Of a stretch of 64,000 bases of DNA, positions 33,520 to 48,500 are shown piece by piece. Numbering within the stretch: position 1 is the stretch's first letter; the number at the start of each line of letters is the position of its first letter. The DNA comes from Diphasiastrum complanatum (Eukaryota; Streptophyta; Lycopodiopsida; Lycopodiales; Lycopodiaceae), in NCBI GenBank assembly GCA_029204225.1, contig CM055101.1, positions 30,592,519 through 30,656,518 on the forward strand, read 5' to 3'. The notes under the pieces are model-generated. The model was not told where the DNA came from, did no database searches, and saw nothing but the letters and a program-made list of their open reading frames with translations. The position numbers were made by a program, and so were the translations under genes.

Positions 33520-36500
33520 ATTTGGGAGATTAAATCATTTGAAGTAAATAATCTAAGTAGGGAGAATCTGCTTTTTCTGAAAAAAAATTGGCATTTTTTT
33601 TAGCATTTTTTTGGGCTATTTTTGGGGGCTGGGACAAAAAACAAATTAATTAATTATTCAGTGCGGTTCACCACGGTTCTAGACAAAAATTTTAAAGAAC
33701 CGTACGGTTTACTGTACGGTTCTCAGAACCGTGGTGAACCGTTAACGGTTCATTGATTCTATGATGAAGATAATGTGCAAAATTATCTTAGCAAAAAAAT
33801 CATCAAGGAGCCAAGCAAGTAGAAAAAATATATAATAGAAATTTCTCTTACTCAAGAACATGGTTGTCTTGTTACGTGCAAGTGTATCTACATAATTGCA
33901 TTTGGAGTGTTGATGCATCCTAGATCAATTGCATAGTAAGGTAATTGATTACATACAGCCTTAATTAACTTCCATTTGAAAAATTATCATTTAAACAGTT
34001 ATAGCATGTCAGAAGTGCAGGTTGCTACCTACTGAATCAAAACATAATTTACAGGGAGCTTTAAGGTCAGGGAAGCTGTCATTGATTGTTGTAGGCAAGG
34101 TTATATCTAGCTATTGATATAGTCAGAATCGAAAAATCAGTATGAGTAAAAGCACTCATATATCAGTCCAACAAAATAGCATATTGTATGGAAACAAGTT
34201 CACGAAGTCAACAGAGTAGATAAGATGTTCATGGGAATCCTGTACACAAGATGGCAGTATTCAACAGGATTTAGTAACTTTACTAAGCAGCTAAGACGGT
34301 GAGGAGAATGATGAGAGAGAAATTAGAATAAAGACGAATAGAGTTCATATTCTGAAAGTGTTCTTGTTCATGGCTCAGCCAGGTGTAAGCAGGTGATTAG
34401 ATTGATAAATTTTTGTACTACTGTTTGCTGTCCAGATTTACTGATCTGCATGATGCTTATCATCTCATTCTTTTTGGTAATCATTGGGCTTGTAGCAAAA
34501 TTTTGTTATTCAGAAAGGACTTTTAAGTCATGATCAGAAGGCTTTTCTTGATTGCATTGGTCGCACTCGTTTGAAGGTTTTCTCGCAAATATTCTAGTTC
34601 ACATAAATTCAGTATTTTCGCAACTGGTGGACAAGGTGACTTCCCCTTCGCCTAAATCAACTACAATATTGACAGATTAATGGACAGAAGGGACATAATG
34701 CATGTGAATGCAGCATCGAACACTGCAACTATCGTTATCTACAACAATTATTCATGGACTATCAGTGGATACATTCGTTTCCGAAAACCGGCATGAGTAA
34801 CAAGACTATGCAGTGGGGTTCGTCCTCAATAATATCGGCAACACAGAAATCGGTTTCATGGATGTCAGGGGCCATACATACACCACAACCAACCTGCAGA
34901 CGGTTGCATTTATCATGGACCAAACGCCCACCAAATTTGGAGTCATGTGCAACGGCACTAACAATCAGTAGATAATGGGCCAACCTCTAACACCCATTCC
35001 TCCCAACCCTGCTCAATAAGCATCTCCAACTCTAGCACAACCAGCCCCAGGAGTTCCTTAACAGCCAGCTCAACGTGATGCACCCCAGGCTGGTGTTCAA
35101 ACAATTACCATCAAGCTGGCTGTTGATGCAGTAAACAATAATAAAGCAGAGACATGTTTTTACAGTCGAGAGGAACCAAGCATAAATATCCATTCCAACA
35201 CCTTCCTTTTCTAATCTTAAAGGGAAGTAATCCAAAGGCTTCAAGCTGATGAAGAAGACACCAGCTGTAGACATCCTTGCAATGGATCTTGTCACTCGAA
35301 ACTATTACATCCCAGTATGTGTCTAGCCTTGGGCTAAGGGAAGCCCGGTGAGTTAGGCTCTTAATGGTGGTTAGTAGTCGGTCTCAGTTATACTTAGTTA
35401 TAACTAGATTAGTACTTCAGGATCAGATAGAGTATAACCAGGCTGGACATGTGGGAGCAGTCGCACAGGAGGAACCCAGGCTGGACATGTGGGAGCAGCC
35501 GCACAGGAGGAACCCACAACATGTGGCACTGAATTGTTACTATTTAAAAGGTATCAGGAGCATCAGGTGAGACATTCAAATCAATTGAGGCCTGGACTGA
35601 TGAGAGCCATTTGTGCAGTGGGATGAGACGTCATAGCTACTGCGAAGTGAATTGATCGGTATAGTATATACCCAGTGCCATCTCCCATGCTCGGGGTTGA
35701 ACAAGCACTTTGTGTTATATGTATTTGCCCCAAGGTGAACAGTGCATCAGATTTTGTAGATATGCAACAGATTCTACAATCCTTTACGGCCTGGAACTTC
35801 AAAGCTTGATTTAATAAGCCTGATAATCTTAAAAAAAATCAATTTTATTACAGCAACAACATACTTCATATCATCGTCATAAACAAGTAATTGAGCGGAG
35901 GAAGAGGTTGCAGAACCATATTCTCTAAGAGAGTTCGATTGCGTGGGAAGGACTCTTCTGTCAACCAAGTAGTGGAAGAAGAGCTTAGAAATATTACAAA
36001 GCTATCTTTGGAAACTCATCCCTGAAAATAATTGGAACTCTGAAAAGGGAAGCCAAGTATGTGCCAACAATTTAGAGCACATACCATCATCACACATGTA
36101 GTCCCCTTTCGATAAAAAGAAAGATCTTGGCTTTCCATACTATTGTAACTTATTCCACCTCACAATAACATTTTCAGCATGGATATGAAAGCTCAGAAGT
36201 TAATGGCCAAAAGATATAAAACCTTGAAAGCTTAGAAAGGTGCTCTTTCTACTGTATAGCATATGAACTTTCAGGCATGGGAATGTCACCAATATTTTGG
36301 AAAGTACTATCTCAAAGCCACCAGTATTGTAGAATTGATGTAACCAAATACAAAAATAAATACTTAAAGTTTTAAACTCTCATAGAATTTGAATGTTCTT
36401 AAAGAGCATGTGCACTTGCAAAAAAATTCCACCTTTTTTCAATCCCTTATCATAAAGGAGGGACAAACCTTGAAGTTCCTGGTATGAACTTTGAAATTCA

Positions 36501-39500
36501 TCAGTCTTGCTGCAGCATCTATTCTGGCAAGAATTTCCTTGGCTTCACTTCTTGATATGAAACGTGTTTGACGTTTCACATGATCCTATATGACGTTTCG
36601 AACAATTACAATAGATATTTGCACCTGCAATATGTCTGAAGTGCACAATTTGCAAGATAATACATACATGCGAAAATTCCGCCAGTTTAGACACGTTCTT
36701 CGAAAAACACCAATTTAAAATCTGAAACCTAAGATCAATAAATTTTCACCTGTCTCCTGTCAAACAGCACAGCAAGGTTAAGTCCTTGAGAAAGGGCAAT
36801 GAGATTAAATGCGTTCATCATAGAAGGACCTGTCTCTATAAACTCCTTCTGCTCTTTCACGTACTTTTCCTGTACAGAAATACAACTCACTTATGCATAA
36901 TCATACAAAATTTAAATTTCAACCCTTTAAGCAGAAGGGTACTCTAAAATGGACAAGGTGTTCTCGGAAAAGTATTATCCCATTAGCACCACCTCTTTAT
37001 TAGAGTCCAGAGAAGCCTCAATTAACTGGAATCACATAAAGCTTGAAAGGAAGTCAGGAAATCCAGTCATAAAACATGACCAGTCTATCTCAGAACTTAC
37101 TGCTCATAATTAAGAATAATCAGACATCGCATTTCTTCACAAGGTCTTTGGATATTAAAATCTTAGGTACTACACTAGCCTGCCATACCATAGCATACCA
37201 TCAAAAATTTAGGCCTAAGGAATGGACTAGAGGTCCTCATCAAAAGAAGTGCCTACTAAACAGATAAATTCTAACATTCCCAATGAATGGTCCTTAAAGG
37301 TTTGCATTTGCCTGGTTAGAACAAAACTGTGTCAGCTGGAAAAATATTTCCTCTATATTTTGCTGACTAAAACTCTCTTCAGGTCTTATTGCCTGTTACT
37401 ATGGTCTAAAGGTAATCTCATATGGCAGCTTGTCCAATTATATGTCCTCGAGGAACTTAGAATTTGCCCTACAGCCATCATCAGTTTGGGTTCAAATGCA
37501 GAAGCTAAATCTCACCTCAGTATCGTCAAACACAGCTTGGACATCATCAAGGTTGGCGTCCTCATCCTCATAAAGCCTTACAGGTACATAATTCTTCTTA
37601 AACCAGTCATCTTCACGAATTTGCATGACAGTGATACGCTGCACAGTATTTCAGACTTGTTACCCACATTGTCATCTAGTAAAACAGCATGAAATTTCTA
37701 GATGATATTCAATGTCATACGAGAGATGCTTCCCACTGCTTCATATATGCAGTTCGATATTGTTGTTGGCAATGTTTTAACCCCAGTAGTCAAAAGACCA
37801 ACTTTTTTCCTGTGTATGGAAAGATAATCAGTTGCTTTACCGTCCGAGGATTAGGGTCTAGAATTCGTTCAATCAAAGATCGCGCACCATGAGAAAACCA
37901 TGGAGGGAAAGAGAACTCTGCTGCATGTACCTGTGAAAGAACAAAGATGGTCAACCTTGACAGCATTACCTGAGTAAGAAGACACAGTATTTTATGGAAC
38001 TACAATTCACTGAACCTATTCACATTATTCCATTATGTCAGGCCCAAAACCATTCCCATATGATGCCAATTGCTATCTCCTCTTGATGTCTTTGTGACCA
38101 TACTCTAGCAACATGTTATGTCCCTGATTAACTTAGGTTATATAATCGCTAACCTTAAGTCAAGGAAACCTGGACGAGGGTAGGATTACTCAAGTTGAAT
38201 CTAGGTGTGTTTAGTGTATGGATGGGCAACTGTGACTACAGATAAAGTTGACCGATATTGGACTAATAGTGGTGGACACCATGCTTGAGAGTGACATGCA
38301 CTGAACTGCCAATTAGAAGCCAAGGGCTGAATTTTAAGGCTATCTATATCGGGGATGAAGTTGCAATTGACTCATCCTAGTACTGCCAGGATAATGAGCT
38401 CACTAGTCCTCCAGTGCTTAGAAGAGGCAACTCCGTGAGTGAGTTGGGCTACAATGGTATGGACAAACATAGCAACAGAGTAAGGGTTGGATTGGGATGA
38501 TGTGAAGAATTTCAGAGCTCGGGGTGAGATTGGATTAGCTCTATCAATGAGTATATGAGGATGTCACTCTACAAGTGTTGCTTTGGCTGACTTTTGCTAG
38601 GTTAGGAATCCAAGAAGCCTTTACAATGGAAACAAAGCAAGCCTAAGTTTGCCTGCATGAAGGAGATTGAGTGCAACAAAAGGTGTATCACCAAGTAATG
38701 TGCCATGAACGTTGTCTAACATTAGTTCAATTTTTAATCATTATCTGCAAATCCTCTTGTGCTATGCAGAATATTGTGGGGATGCGCATGGAGCTGGTAA
38801 TCGATTATTACAAATGTGGATTTATTATGAATTGTAAGATTATTACATGCATAATTGGCTATGAGAGAATGTGTGAGTAGTAGGTAAATTCCTGCAAAAA
38901 AATTATATGTTTTGGTATGCATGGATTCCCAGCAAAAACTATATTGAATATAAGCTATATGAGGCCATGAAATGTTTGTCTGCACAGATGCTAAGCCTAT
39001 GAAATCCTTTATGTTTACTATATGTATGCTATGACCTCAAACACAGGTATTGGCATCACATGCAGTATAAAGGCAGCAAATAACATTCACAAAGCATTCT
39101 CCAATCAAGAAAACTCAATGAAGAATAATAATGGTTGTAGATAGCTCAGGCAGATCTCTAACTAAGATCTCCAAAATATAGAACTTTCCTACAGGAAGCT
39201 CAGGGCACGACCATAATTTGAGAAACGAGAGTCTCTGGCTCCTATTTATACTTACTTGGGAGCATCTTGAAAGGTCCCAGAAGGGTCTCATCTTAAAAGG
39301 GAGTCCAAGAGCTGCCATATGATAGTTCTGACCCAAAAATAGTTGTGCAGCATGTATATAGTTGAGGCATGCTTATAGAGAAATATGAAACTGTGTTATA
39401 CTTGAGGGAGCAAACTCTTGTTGTCATCCCAACCATCCTCAAAATACAAATACCAAACAAATAGGCAGAAGAACCATCAAGAATAAATGTTGATATACAT

Positions 39501-42500
39501 CATGATAGCACTCTCCAAAGTAGGTGCTAGAAATAGGGGAATGTTATCCACAACTTCTTGTAAACATCAGCAAGTAGTAGATGATGAAATGGTTGCCAGA
39601 ATGACTTCCAAATAGAACACCAACTGTCAAGCTATCAATAAAAGCTGTTTACTACTGCTAAAAGGTTTAAACAAGCAATAGAGCAAGAAAATACATCAAA
39701 AATTCACTACCAAAAGCGGGTGTTAGCATGTATAGAAGGTTGTGAACCACTAGTAGGTGTTATGAAAGGTGAATGCTAACAAAAGTAACCAAAAAAAGTG
39801 AAGGAAACATGCCTAATCCCGCAAGTAACATCTACTACTCAAAATCAATAAGTGCATTGAAAGCAAATCATTACAGGAAAAGTATGTTGACATTATCTTG
39901 ACTTCCATATGTCAAACTTGGGACGATTGTCACAAAAAACAGAATATTCCCCTGTATGACCTTCATGATCTTTGCATTGAAGATGCCAATTGAAAAGCTT
40001 GAACTCATCTTCAAATATGGAACATCAAGATCCATAGGGGATTTGAACCAAAAATCTTGCAAAAGATAAAATAGATTATTCCATTTGACCAAAGTTTGAT
40101 TTTACAATAACTTCACTTCTAGCAAGTAAAAAGGGATAGGGAATGGGATGTTAAGATTGTAAGACATTATAGAACATGTAGAACCATTTAAAAGAACAAA
40201 AAAGAAAGCGGTGTTAATAAAACATAAAAGTAACCCCTTTGACTAAAAAATCAAAGAGAACTTTGATTGCTTCTCTAGGTGTAACTTAATCCTACGCTCC
40301 CAAGAATGTATCTATTTTCAATTTTTGTCGTGCCTATTTAAAAAAAATGATGCAATTCACAAAACTCAAACTTGATTACACAACAGTTATGGCCAAAAAT
40401 GTCTATTTAGGTCTAGAGAGAAAAATGGCTAGAGAAAGAAACACCTAGAGAGAGAAGTTAGAAAGAAAAATCAACTATTAAAGAAGATGAGAAGGTGCTC
40501 TCATACCATGTTAAGAACTCAATCACACATATTGGCATCAAATGAAGAATGAAGACAGCAAATAGCATTTTCCAAGTAAGAAAACTCATTGAACAATAAT
40601 GGTTGTTGACAACTCAAGGCAAATCTCTAACTAAGGTCTCCATAAATATAGAACTCTCCTACAAGAAGCTCGGGACACCAAACTCAATAATCTGAGAAAT
40701 GAGAATCTATGGCTCCTATTTCTACTTAGTCAAGAACATCTTCAAGGTCCCAGAAGAGTCTTATCTTAGAATAGTCTTATCTCAAAAAAGAAGCCCACAA
40801 CTAATAGAGACTATAGTACCATAAAATAGTTGCAAATCCCAAAAGTATGGAAGAAGTATGAAGCTGTGTCGAGGCATGCGTATAGAAAAATTTTCTAATT
40901 ATTGCTACTATCATGAACCATAGTGCCTCGTGGTACCGCTGGTATGGTACCGCCGGTACCATATCAGTGGTACCGCACCATATCAGTGGTACCGCCGGTA
41001 CGGTACCGCCCTGGGATCCGCAGTACCAGGGCGGTACCATTTTTAATATTTTTTTTATTTTTTAATAGTTTTAATATTAAATTTTTGCATATCAACCACC
41101 AAAAAAAGGACAAAAAAAAGTAAAAAAAGGGGGTTTAGGGTGTAAAAAAAGAAGTTACAGTACATGATGCAGGGGACTGTTGCAGGGGCACATGGGCACT
41201 GCGAGTGAGCAGACCGAGGGGCCAATGGGAGAGCAACATAGGGGGGTAGCATCACATGTACAGAGTACAGAGGCAGGCCTAAATGGCATCGGTGGCACTG
41301 GAGGAGCCGACGCACATACACCCTCTGATGAGCTAGAGGAACTGTAGGCACCTCATGCGGCTGCTCTGGCTGGGACTCTGTGTATGGCATGCTGGCAAGA
41401 GATGATGGGGGCGCCCTGACACTCGGCATCTGCTGGGCCTCTGAATCCAATGTGGCAACCAAGTCGGCCAGCTGGGCATCCGAATACAAATGCTCTGGGC
41501 TCTGGGACTCATCCTGTGCACCAGCCTCTAAATCATCCTGTGCACCAACCTCTGAATCATCCTGTGCACCAACCCCTGAATCAACCCAAGCCTCATCCCG
41601 TGCCTCATCATGTGCACCCTGTAGACCCTGCATGGCCTCCCAATCTGTGCAATGAAAGTCATCAGGTGCCTCCTCTGGTGTGTTGTCGTAGTAACGGCCA
41701 TGACTCTGGCTGCACGCATCCAAACATCTGCGGGACCGGCATCTGAACCACTCTGCCCTCTATCAAGAGCCTCCTCCATCATGTCGACATAGGTAGGTAT
41801 GCCACTGCCCCCCCCTGTGTGCTCTGCCTGTCTGTCGGTATAACCTGTGCCATGTGTCCCACCTCTGCCACGTGATGCACCTGTGACCCCTGCCCGTGGC
41901 GTGTGCCCTGCACCTGTATAATCTGCCTCATCCCTCTCTGGTCTGGCAAACACAACCCGAATGGGCTCATCCTCATCATGCCCATCCTCTGACACTGGCT
42001 CATCTGCCTCATACAATGGGGGATCTCTGTGCTCAAGCCCAAGCTCTCTCTCTCTCATCTCAGCAAGCTCCATCTCTCTCTCTGCCATCAACTGTGTGCC
42101 CAGGTCATCTGCAGGCATGGGTTGGGTGCTGTCCGTAGGCAAGTCAACCTGGCACTCCAAATCGGATATCTTCGTCTGCAAGGTTTAAAATTTGCATGTC
42201 AGAGAGACAACTTTATCAAGAAATGAAACCAACATACCAGGAGTCAACCAACATGCTATGAAAGACTAGCTTATCACCTGCAATGCGCTCGTAATGGTCG
42301 GAAGCCTCCTGGCGAGACGTGCGTTGGTGCTACAGAACACCAACCGCTCCAACTGACTCACTAACAACCGGTTTCTTCTCCTCGTGTGAATGAGTGCCCA
42401 TGTGCTCCAATTACGCTCACACACGGAGGCAGCACAGTCCTGTGGTGCGTGCATTGAAATACTTCAGCACATTGTGGCAGAGGTGGAACTTCAACGAAAC

Positions 42501-45500
42501 ACAAAAATGGAGGATAAAATGAGATGCATACCTGAGAAAGGACAAGCAGTGCAAGACGTTGTATAGATGGGTATGTGCTACCGAACATGGTCCACCAGGT
42601 AATGGGTAGCTGCCTCCTCTCTGGATCCTGGGCAGCCGGGTGGCCGAATGTGCCCATGCCGAAACGAAATGCAGCGAGCTCCTCCATGAGCCTAATAGGA
42701 TCCAAACCTATGTGTGGACCCACCCTGTGAATGTACTGAAGCCAATCGGCCTCGAGCTCCCTGTCTGCGATCTATGTCGGAGAGAGGAAGAGGGGATGCA
42801 GCATGTGTGCAACGTTGTGGATACTCCTGTGGAAGTAGTTCCACCGCGTCTCCCATATGAACTTCAGCTCTGTCATCCTGCAGGTGAGGGGCATGTGGTT
42901 TAGGGCATTACGAAAAAGCTTAACATTGACAGAAAAACAAACTAGCAAGTACTGAAAAGATAAAGGTCAATTGCAACACTGTACCGCTTACCTCTCTGGC
43001 TGCAAGATGGGCAGCTGCAGGAACTGTCCAATCCGGTCCATGAGCTCATACACCAGTCCAAGTGTCGACCCCTCGCTGTCAGCCATGCGGAGCACAATGT
43101 AGAGTGGTCGAAGCAGTCTTGACAATGTCTGTGCATCCCTCCAGAACTGGTCTCCCCTCACCGTGGAAGAAAAGTGCTCCCCATCCTCAGTGTGCGGAAA
43201 TGTATTGGCACCCGAAAGATCACTGGCAACCATCTGTAGAAGCTGGGCCCTGCACCTGATCAAACGGTCGATGACCACCAAGTCGAATGCAAAGCGCGTG
43301 GGGGCTGGCTTACGGAGGTCCAGATGGCTGAACACTCGGAACATGGCAAGAACACGCCTCTTTCTGGTGACAAAAGTCACCAAGAAGAGGGCCTCCCGGA
43401 CGATGGCTCTAACCCAGGGAAGTGCTCCAATGTCCCCCATCAGAAGGTCTATGTCGTGGGCTGCACAGGGGGTATGAACAATATGAGGGAACTCGGCCTC
43501 TAGCAATACACCCATCTGAATGCAGTTCATGGCATTGTCCGTCACCACCGTGACGACATGCTGTGGGCCTATGGCTAGGATGGAAGACCTGATGACATCA
43601 AACATGAACTCTGCAGATATGACTCTCCCCCCCCTGCTGCAATCCACTGCCCTCAAAAACTGTGTGCCCATGCAGCTGGAGACCAGTATGTTGAGGATCG
43701 GCCTCCTCCCGACATCAGTCCAGCCATAGGACATGATGCTGCAACCGTAAGTGGCCCAGTGCCGACATAGAGGCTCCATCTCTCTAGACAAGGACTCGAC
43801 CCTATCCCTCAGCATGTGTGTGCGGACAACCTCTGAACTAGGGACTCTCCAGCTAGGGCTGACAGACTGTGCAAGGCGAAAGGCCCTTCTGAAGGGCTCG
43901 GAGTCGGTGATGGCAAATGGAAGGTTCAGCTCATAAATCAGGCTGGCCACGGCCTGTGTGGCCTCTCTATCGATGTGCGGCTGATGCGCGCCACGAATGG
44001 TCTGCTGCACAAGGGCTCTCCCTGGTGGGCGACGGGTGGTGGACCTCCAACACGGTGCACCAACCGTGACGGGAATGGACGATGACGCGACAGGCTGGGC
44101 ACTGGTGGATGCATCGGCTGTAGACGTGGAATGGGGAGAGTGGGATGCACTGGCAGGGATGGGTGCAGCAGCATAGGTGGGGTGCACTGGTGGAGGGGCA
44201 ACATCTGGCATGGGGTACGAAAACTGCTGGCTGAGGAGGTCATCCGGATGGGAAGGGAAGGAAGAAAGGATCTCTTCCACATCCTCGAAGGCCCGCCCAG
44301 TACCATCATGGGCCTGCTCGGGTGGCGGAGAGTCCATGAGAAAGTCGTACACTGGTGGAGTGTGAGCAACAGTGGGTGGTGGTGGAACCGCAGTGGCAAC
44401 TGGCGGACGGGATGGGACGGGATCCACCGGAATCCGAGCAGATGGGGGTGCGTGAGGCAGAACTGTCTGAGGGGCAGAGGAGGATGCACTCCCTCTCCTC
44501 GTGCGTGCCAGCCAAGCAGGCAGCAACTCTGGGTTAGCCACATAAGGAGCGGTGCAAAATCGGAGAATGCCCTCCGAAATGGTGTTCTCCCCTTCCACGA
44601 GCCGCGGCCCGTAGGTGTCCAGTACTCGCTGCCTGTCGGGGACGGTCATGCTGCCACAAGAGGCAGCATTCAAGGTGGCACCATTTTTGGCGCGTGCACC
44701 GAGCAGATGGCCTTTAAGGCGAGTGAGGGATGCAGCAAACTCGACGAGACAGTATCGGCAGCGCACGATCTTCTGACCGGTCTTGTTGGCCTTGTCGGCA
44801 ACCCGCCTGACAATGTCTACCTCGTCCCACAGACCGGAAAGGTCGGATTGCACCATTGCAGATGAAATGAGGGATGGATTGCTGGAAAAAAAACAACAGA
44901 ATTCACTGTTGGAGAGACGCTGAAAATGGGCAAATGCAGGGCAAAGCAAATCAGATGCAAGGCAGGGCGTTGCGTGGGCGATGGGCGACGCAAGGAATCA
45001 AAGGCAGGCAGGAAAAACCAGCAGCGATGGCAGGGCGGAGAGGGCGCAAAACAATTTCAGAGGAAATGCGAGGGGGGTGGGTAGGTTTAGGTAAAAAAAA
45101 ATTTTAAAAATATTATTATATTGTGGTACCGCGGTACCATCATGGTACCGCGGTACCATGACGGTCCCGCGGTACCGGGATCCGCGGTACCCAGTACCAC
45201 GGGACCTATGTCATGAACTAACAGTGGTTGAAAAATATCAACTAAAATTGTTCATTCTAATCGTTACTACTATCAAAATCTCGAGGTTCTTTGAAAAATA
45301 TTAACTTGCATCATTCTAGTCCAAGAATACTTTTTAAATATACCAGCATAATCTAGAAGCAGTACAACTGAAATTAATAGAATCTCAATGAAGTTAGCCA
45401 TGAGTAAATCTGAAACTTTTTCATCAACTAGCCACCCCCTAGCTTGAACAAGGATCCTACTACCTCACTGCCAATGGTGTGCAGGCACACCTGGTCCCCA

Positions 45501-48500
45501 CCTGCAATGATACACCTGACCTGAAATGCTAGGTGCCTAAGAATTTGTCGGGTGTGACCGTACTATGAGTCACCTACCCCTAATGACAACTATCTAATGT
45601 GCCAAACCCAATCAAATAGCAGTAGTAATGAAACTAAAGCCACAATCAAGAAAACAAACATCCATGTTGATATAGCCATAAAACACAACTGAAAAATAGA
45701 GCTTCATGGAATCATCAATAAGAATTGAAGAGATGGAAGCAACTCAATACAAAATGGGGATGAAATTCATGTGGGTTGGGCACATCTCCGTCTCTGCCGT
45801 ATCGTCGTAGCATCCGTGCATTGCTGGACACATAGACCAGTCGTCTGCACTACTCAATCGATAGCTTTTTCCTCTTCTTCGTGTGTTGCATGGACCAGTT
45901 GCTCCAGTTCCGCTCACAAGCGGAAGCTGAACAATCCTGCGACAACACTCTCTTCACCAAGCGCTGGAGCTCTGGCGTGGAGCGGCCATAACAACCCCAC
46001 CATGTCACTGGACGGAGCTGGTCCTCCCTCTGTTGGCACCGATCATGGCCGACGACCCCGATCCCTCTCTTGAACCTCAGCAACTCCCCCTCGATGATGT
46101 TGAGGCGCTCAGCCCCACCTGATGGCAAAATAACGATTCCACGAGTCAGTGTCTATACAAGCAAGATTGTACGGGCATGAACCATGAAAACCCTCAAAAG
46201 ATAAATTGAAAATTGCAATGTAATACCTGGCCCTCAATAGACTCGATCTATGTAATCCAGCCATCCTCAGAGGAACTCCGGGTCCCCCGCTCGTCTAGTG
46301 GTGAGCCACAAGGGGTGCAACATGTGGGCTACCACGTGGAAGGGTGTTATGTACTTATATTCTTGCCTCGGTGTGAACACGTCGACGACGACTTGCAAAT
46401 TGTAAATTGTAAACTGTAGATATTAAAATGGCTCACACCGGGCTGTGCTGTTTTGTAAAAAATGTAAATAGCAGGTTTTTGGTAACTTGTTGTCCTGCTT
46501 ATATTTGGTATAGGGTATTGAGTCTTAATTTAGAGGCCTCTTCTGCCAAATGTCTATCAGCTCCTGCCTCCTGCAACACCCAACAACACAAGACACATTA
46601 CAATCATCAATCGTTTCTCATGCGAAATTACAAGATGAAATGGAAACATAGCATAGGCAAGGGAAAGGAATTGTACCTGGCCTCATCCAAGGGGAATCTG
46701 GTCAGCACCTCTCCAATGTGGTCCATGAACTCGTATATGAGACCGAGAGTGCACCCCTCTCGGTCTACTAGGTGTAGCACACAAAAAACAAACCTCAACA
46801 CATCAATCAGCTCCGATGCCCATGTCCAGAACTCATCTCCATATACTGTCGCCTAGAAATGAACTGCATCCTCGCCACGGGCTCTGAACTCATCGAATAC
46901 AGTGTTGGCCATAATCCTTCGTAAGTGGTCTCGCACAGCCGCCAGACACTTGAGCAGCACGAAGTAGTAGCCAAACCGTGTGGGTGCCGTGCCGGCTTCC
47001 TAAGATCCAAATGCGAGAAGCTGCGAAATAGGGCCACCAACCACTTCTTCCTAGTGACGAAGTTGACCACACGCATGGCCTGAGCAGTGATCTGCAAGAC
47101 AAACACCCATCACAAAATTGTTATGGGCCGAGCAAAGCAAGGAAATGATAACAATAAAACCAGCATAAAAGATGGGAAAGAAGGTTTGGAAAGGATACCT
47201 CATGGATCCACAGGGAGTGCACACATGTCGTGGATCAAAAAATCGATAGAATGTGCAGCACATGGTGTCCACATAATGGAGGAATGCTCGCGCATCAGGA
47301 GATCTCCCATCTGCCTGCAGTTCGTGGCGTTGTCTACGACAACTTGTACTACGTGCTCGGCCCCAATCTCTTGGATGGCAGAGCTCATTGCATCGTAGAT
47401 GAACTCTGCAGTGATGGCTGCACCACCAAGAGTGGCATATACCCCTCGTAAAAACACGGTGCCAAGCAGACATGAGACCATGACGTTCACGATGGATCTG
47501 TGAAGAACCTTAGTCCATTCGTAAGACAATATGGAACTACAAAACAAATTTCATCAGACACACTTGCCATATCAAGCACGTATAGACTGTAACGACATGC
47601 TAGGAAGATGCAACATATGTGAAAGAAACCTGCGAAATGAAAAACATTAAAGATTAAATTACTTACCTCTACCAGGCTGCTTGAATGGGGCTCAGCTCCC
47701 GTGCGATGGTCTCCTCCTGTTGGCGCAGGAGGCACATGCGTATCACCTCTCTCCTTGGAGGTGCCCATCAGGAATCTGCTACTGCCGCCTGACGCATCAT
47801 CTCTCTATAGACATGCGTGTCAGTAATGACGAATGGAATGGAAGCCTTGTAAAAAACTTGGGCCACCGCTCTCGTGCTGCTGCCTCTGCCACCCTTTGTC
47901 CAATGTAGTCTGATGTGCTCTCAGCCTGACATGTCTCTGTTGTGCGTGTGTCGACGGTCGAGGTCTAACATGCCCTATGGTGGTATGAGATGGGGCATAT
48001 GGGGGTGCATCTGCTGATGGCATGGCAGGTGGTGTGTCTCTCTCCCCACCCATGCTAGGACCTGCATCTAGGGGTGTGACACCAGTAACTAAGGATGCTG
48101 ATGGTCGCGAGGGCTATGATGGAGTGGCGGAAGGCCCAAGTGCCCTTGCACGTGCGGCAGGCACCGAGTGACTGCCATGGGTAGGTGGTGCTACTGCCCC
48201 TCTGTGATTAGGCCCTTGCACCTGTATCCCCTCTACAGCTAGGCCCTGCACCCTGGACCTATGAGCTCTGCCCTCATTGTTGGAAAAAAAACTCCTTGCT
48301 AGTCTCAGTGGCTAGCTGGCTAGCTGATCCATCATGGATGTATGTCTCTCATAGACTCTCTATCTCACCATCTGTAATGGAGCTGCATATTGATATACCC
48401 ATGGCTTGCCTGTTACGAGCACGTACCCAGTGCCAAACCCTAGAGACCACAGGAGGTCAGATACCACAATCAGGGACGTGTCCAGCGTACACGTTTAACA

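Noticed and set aside
34754-34983. Plus- and minus-strand 73-codon frames as genes
   Set aside because: The protein-like signal is in another plus-strand frame starting at 34804; these two are shadows.
42640-44865. Several plus-strand frames of up to 244 codons over the hAT transposase
   Set aside because: GC-rich shadow frames opposite the transposase exon, with no motifs of their own.
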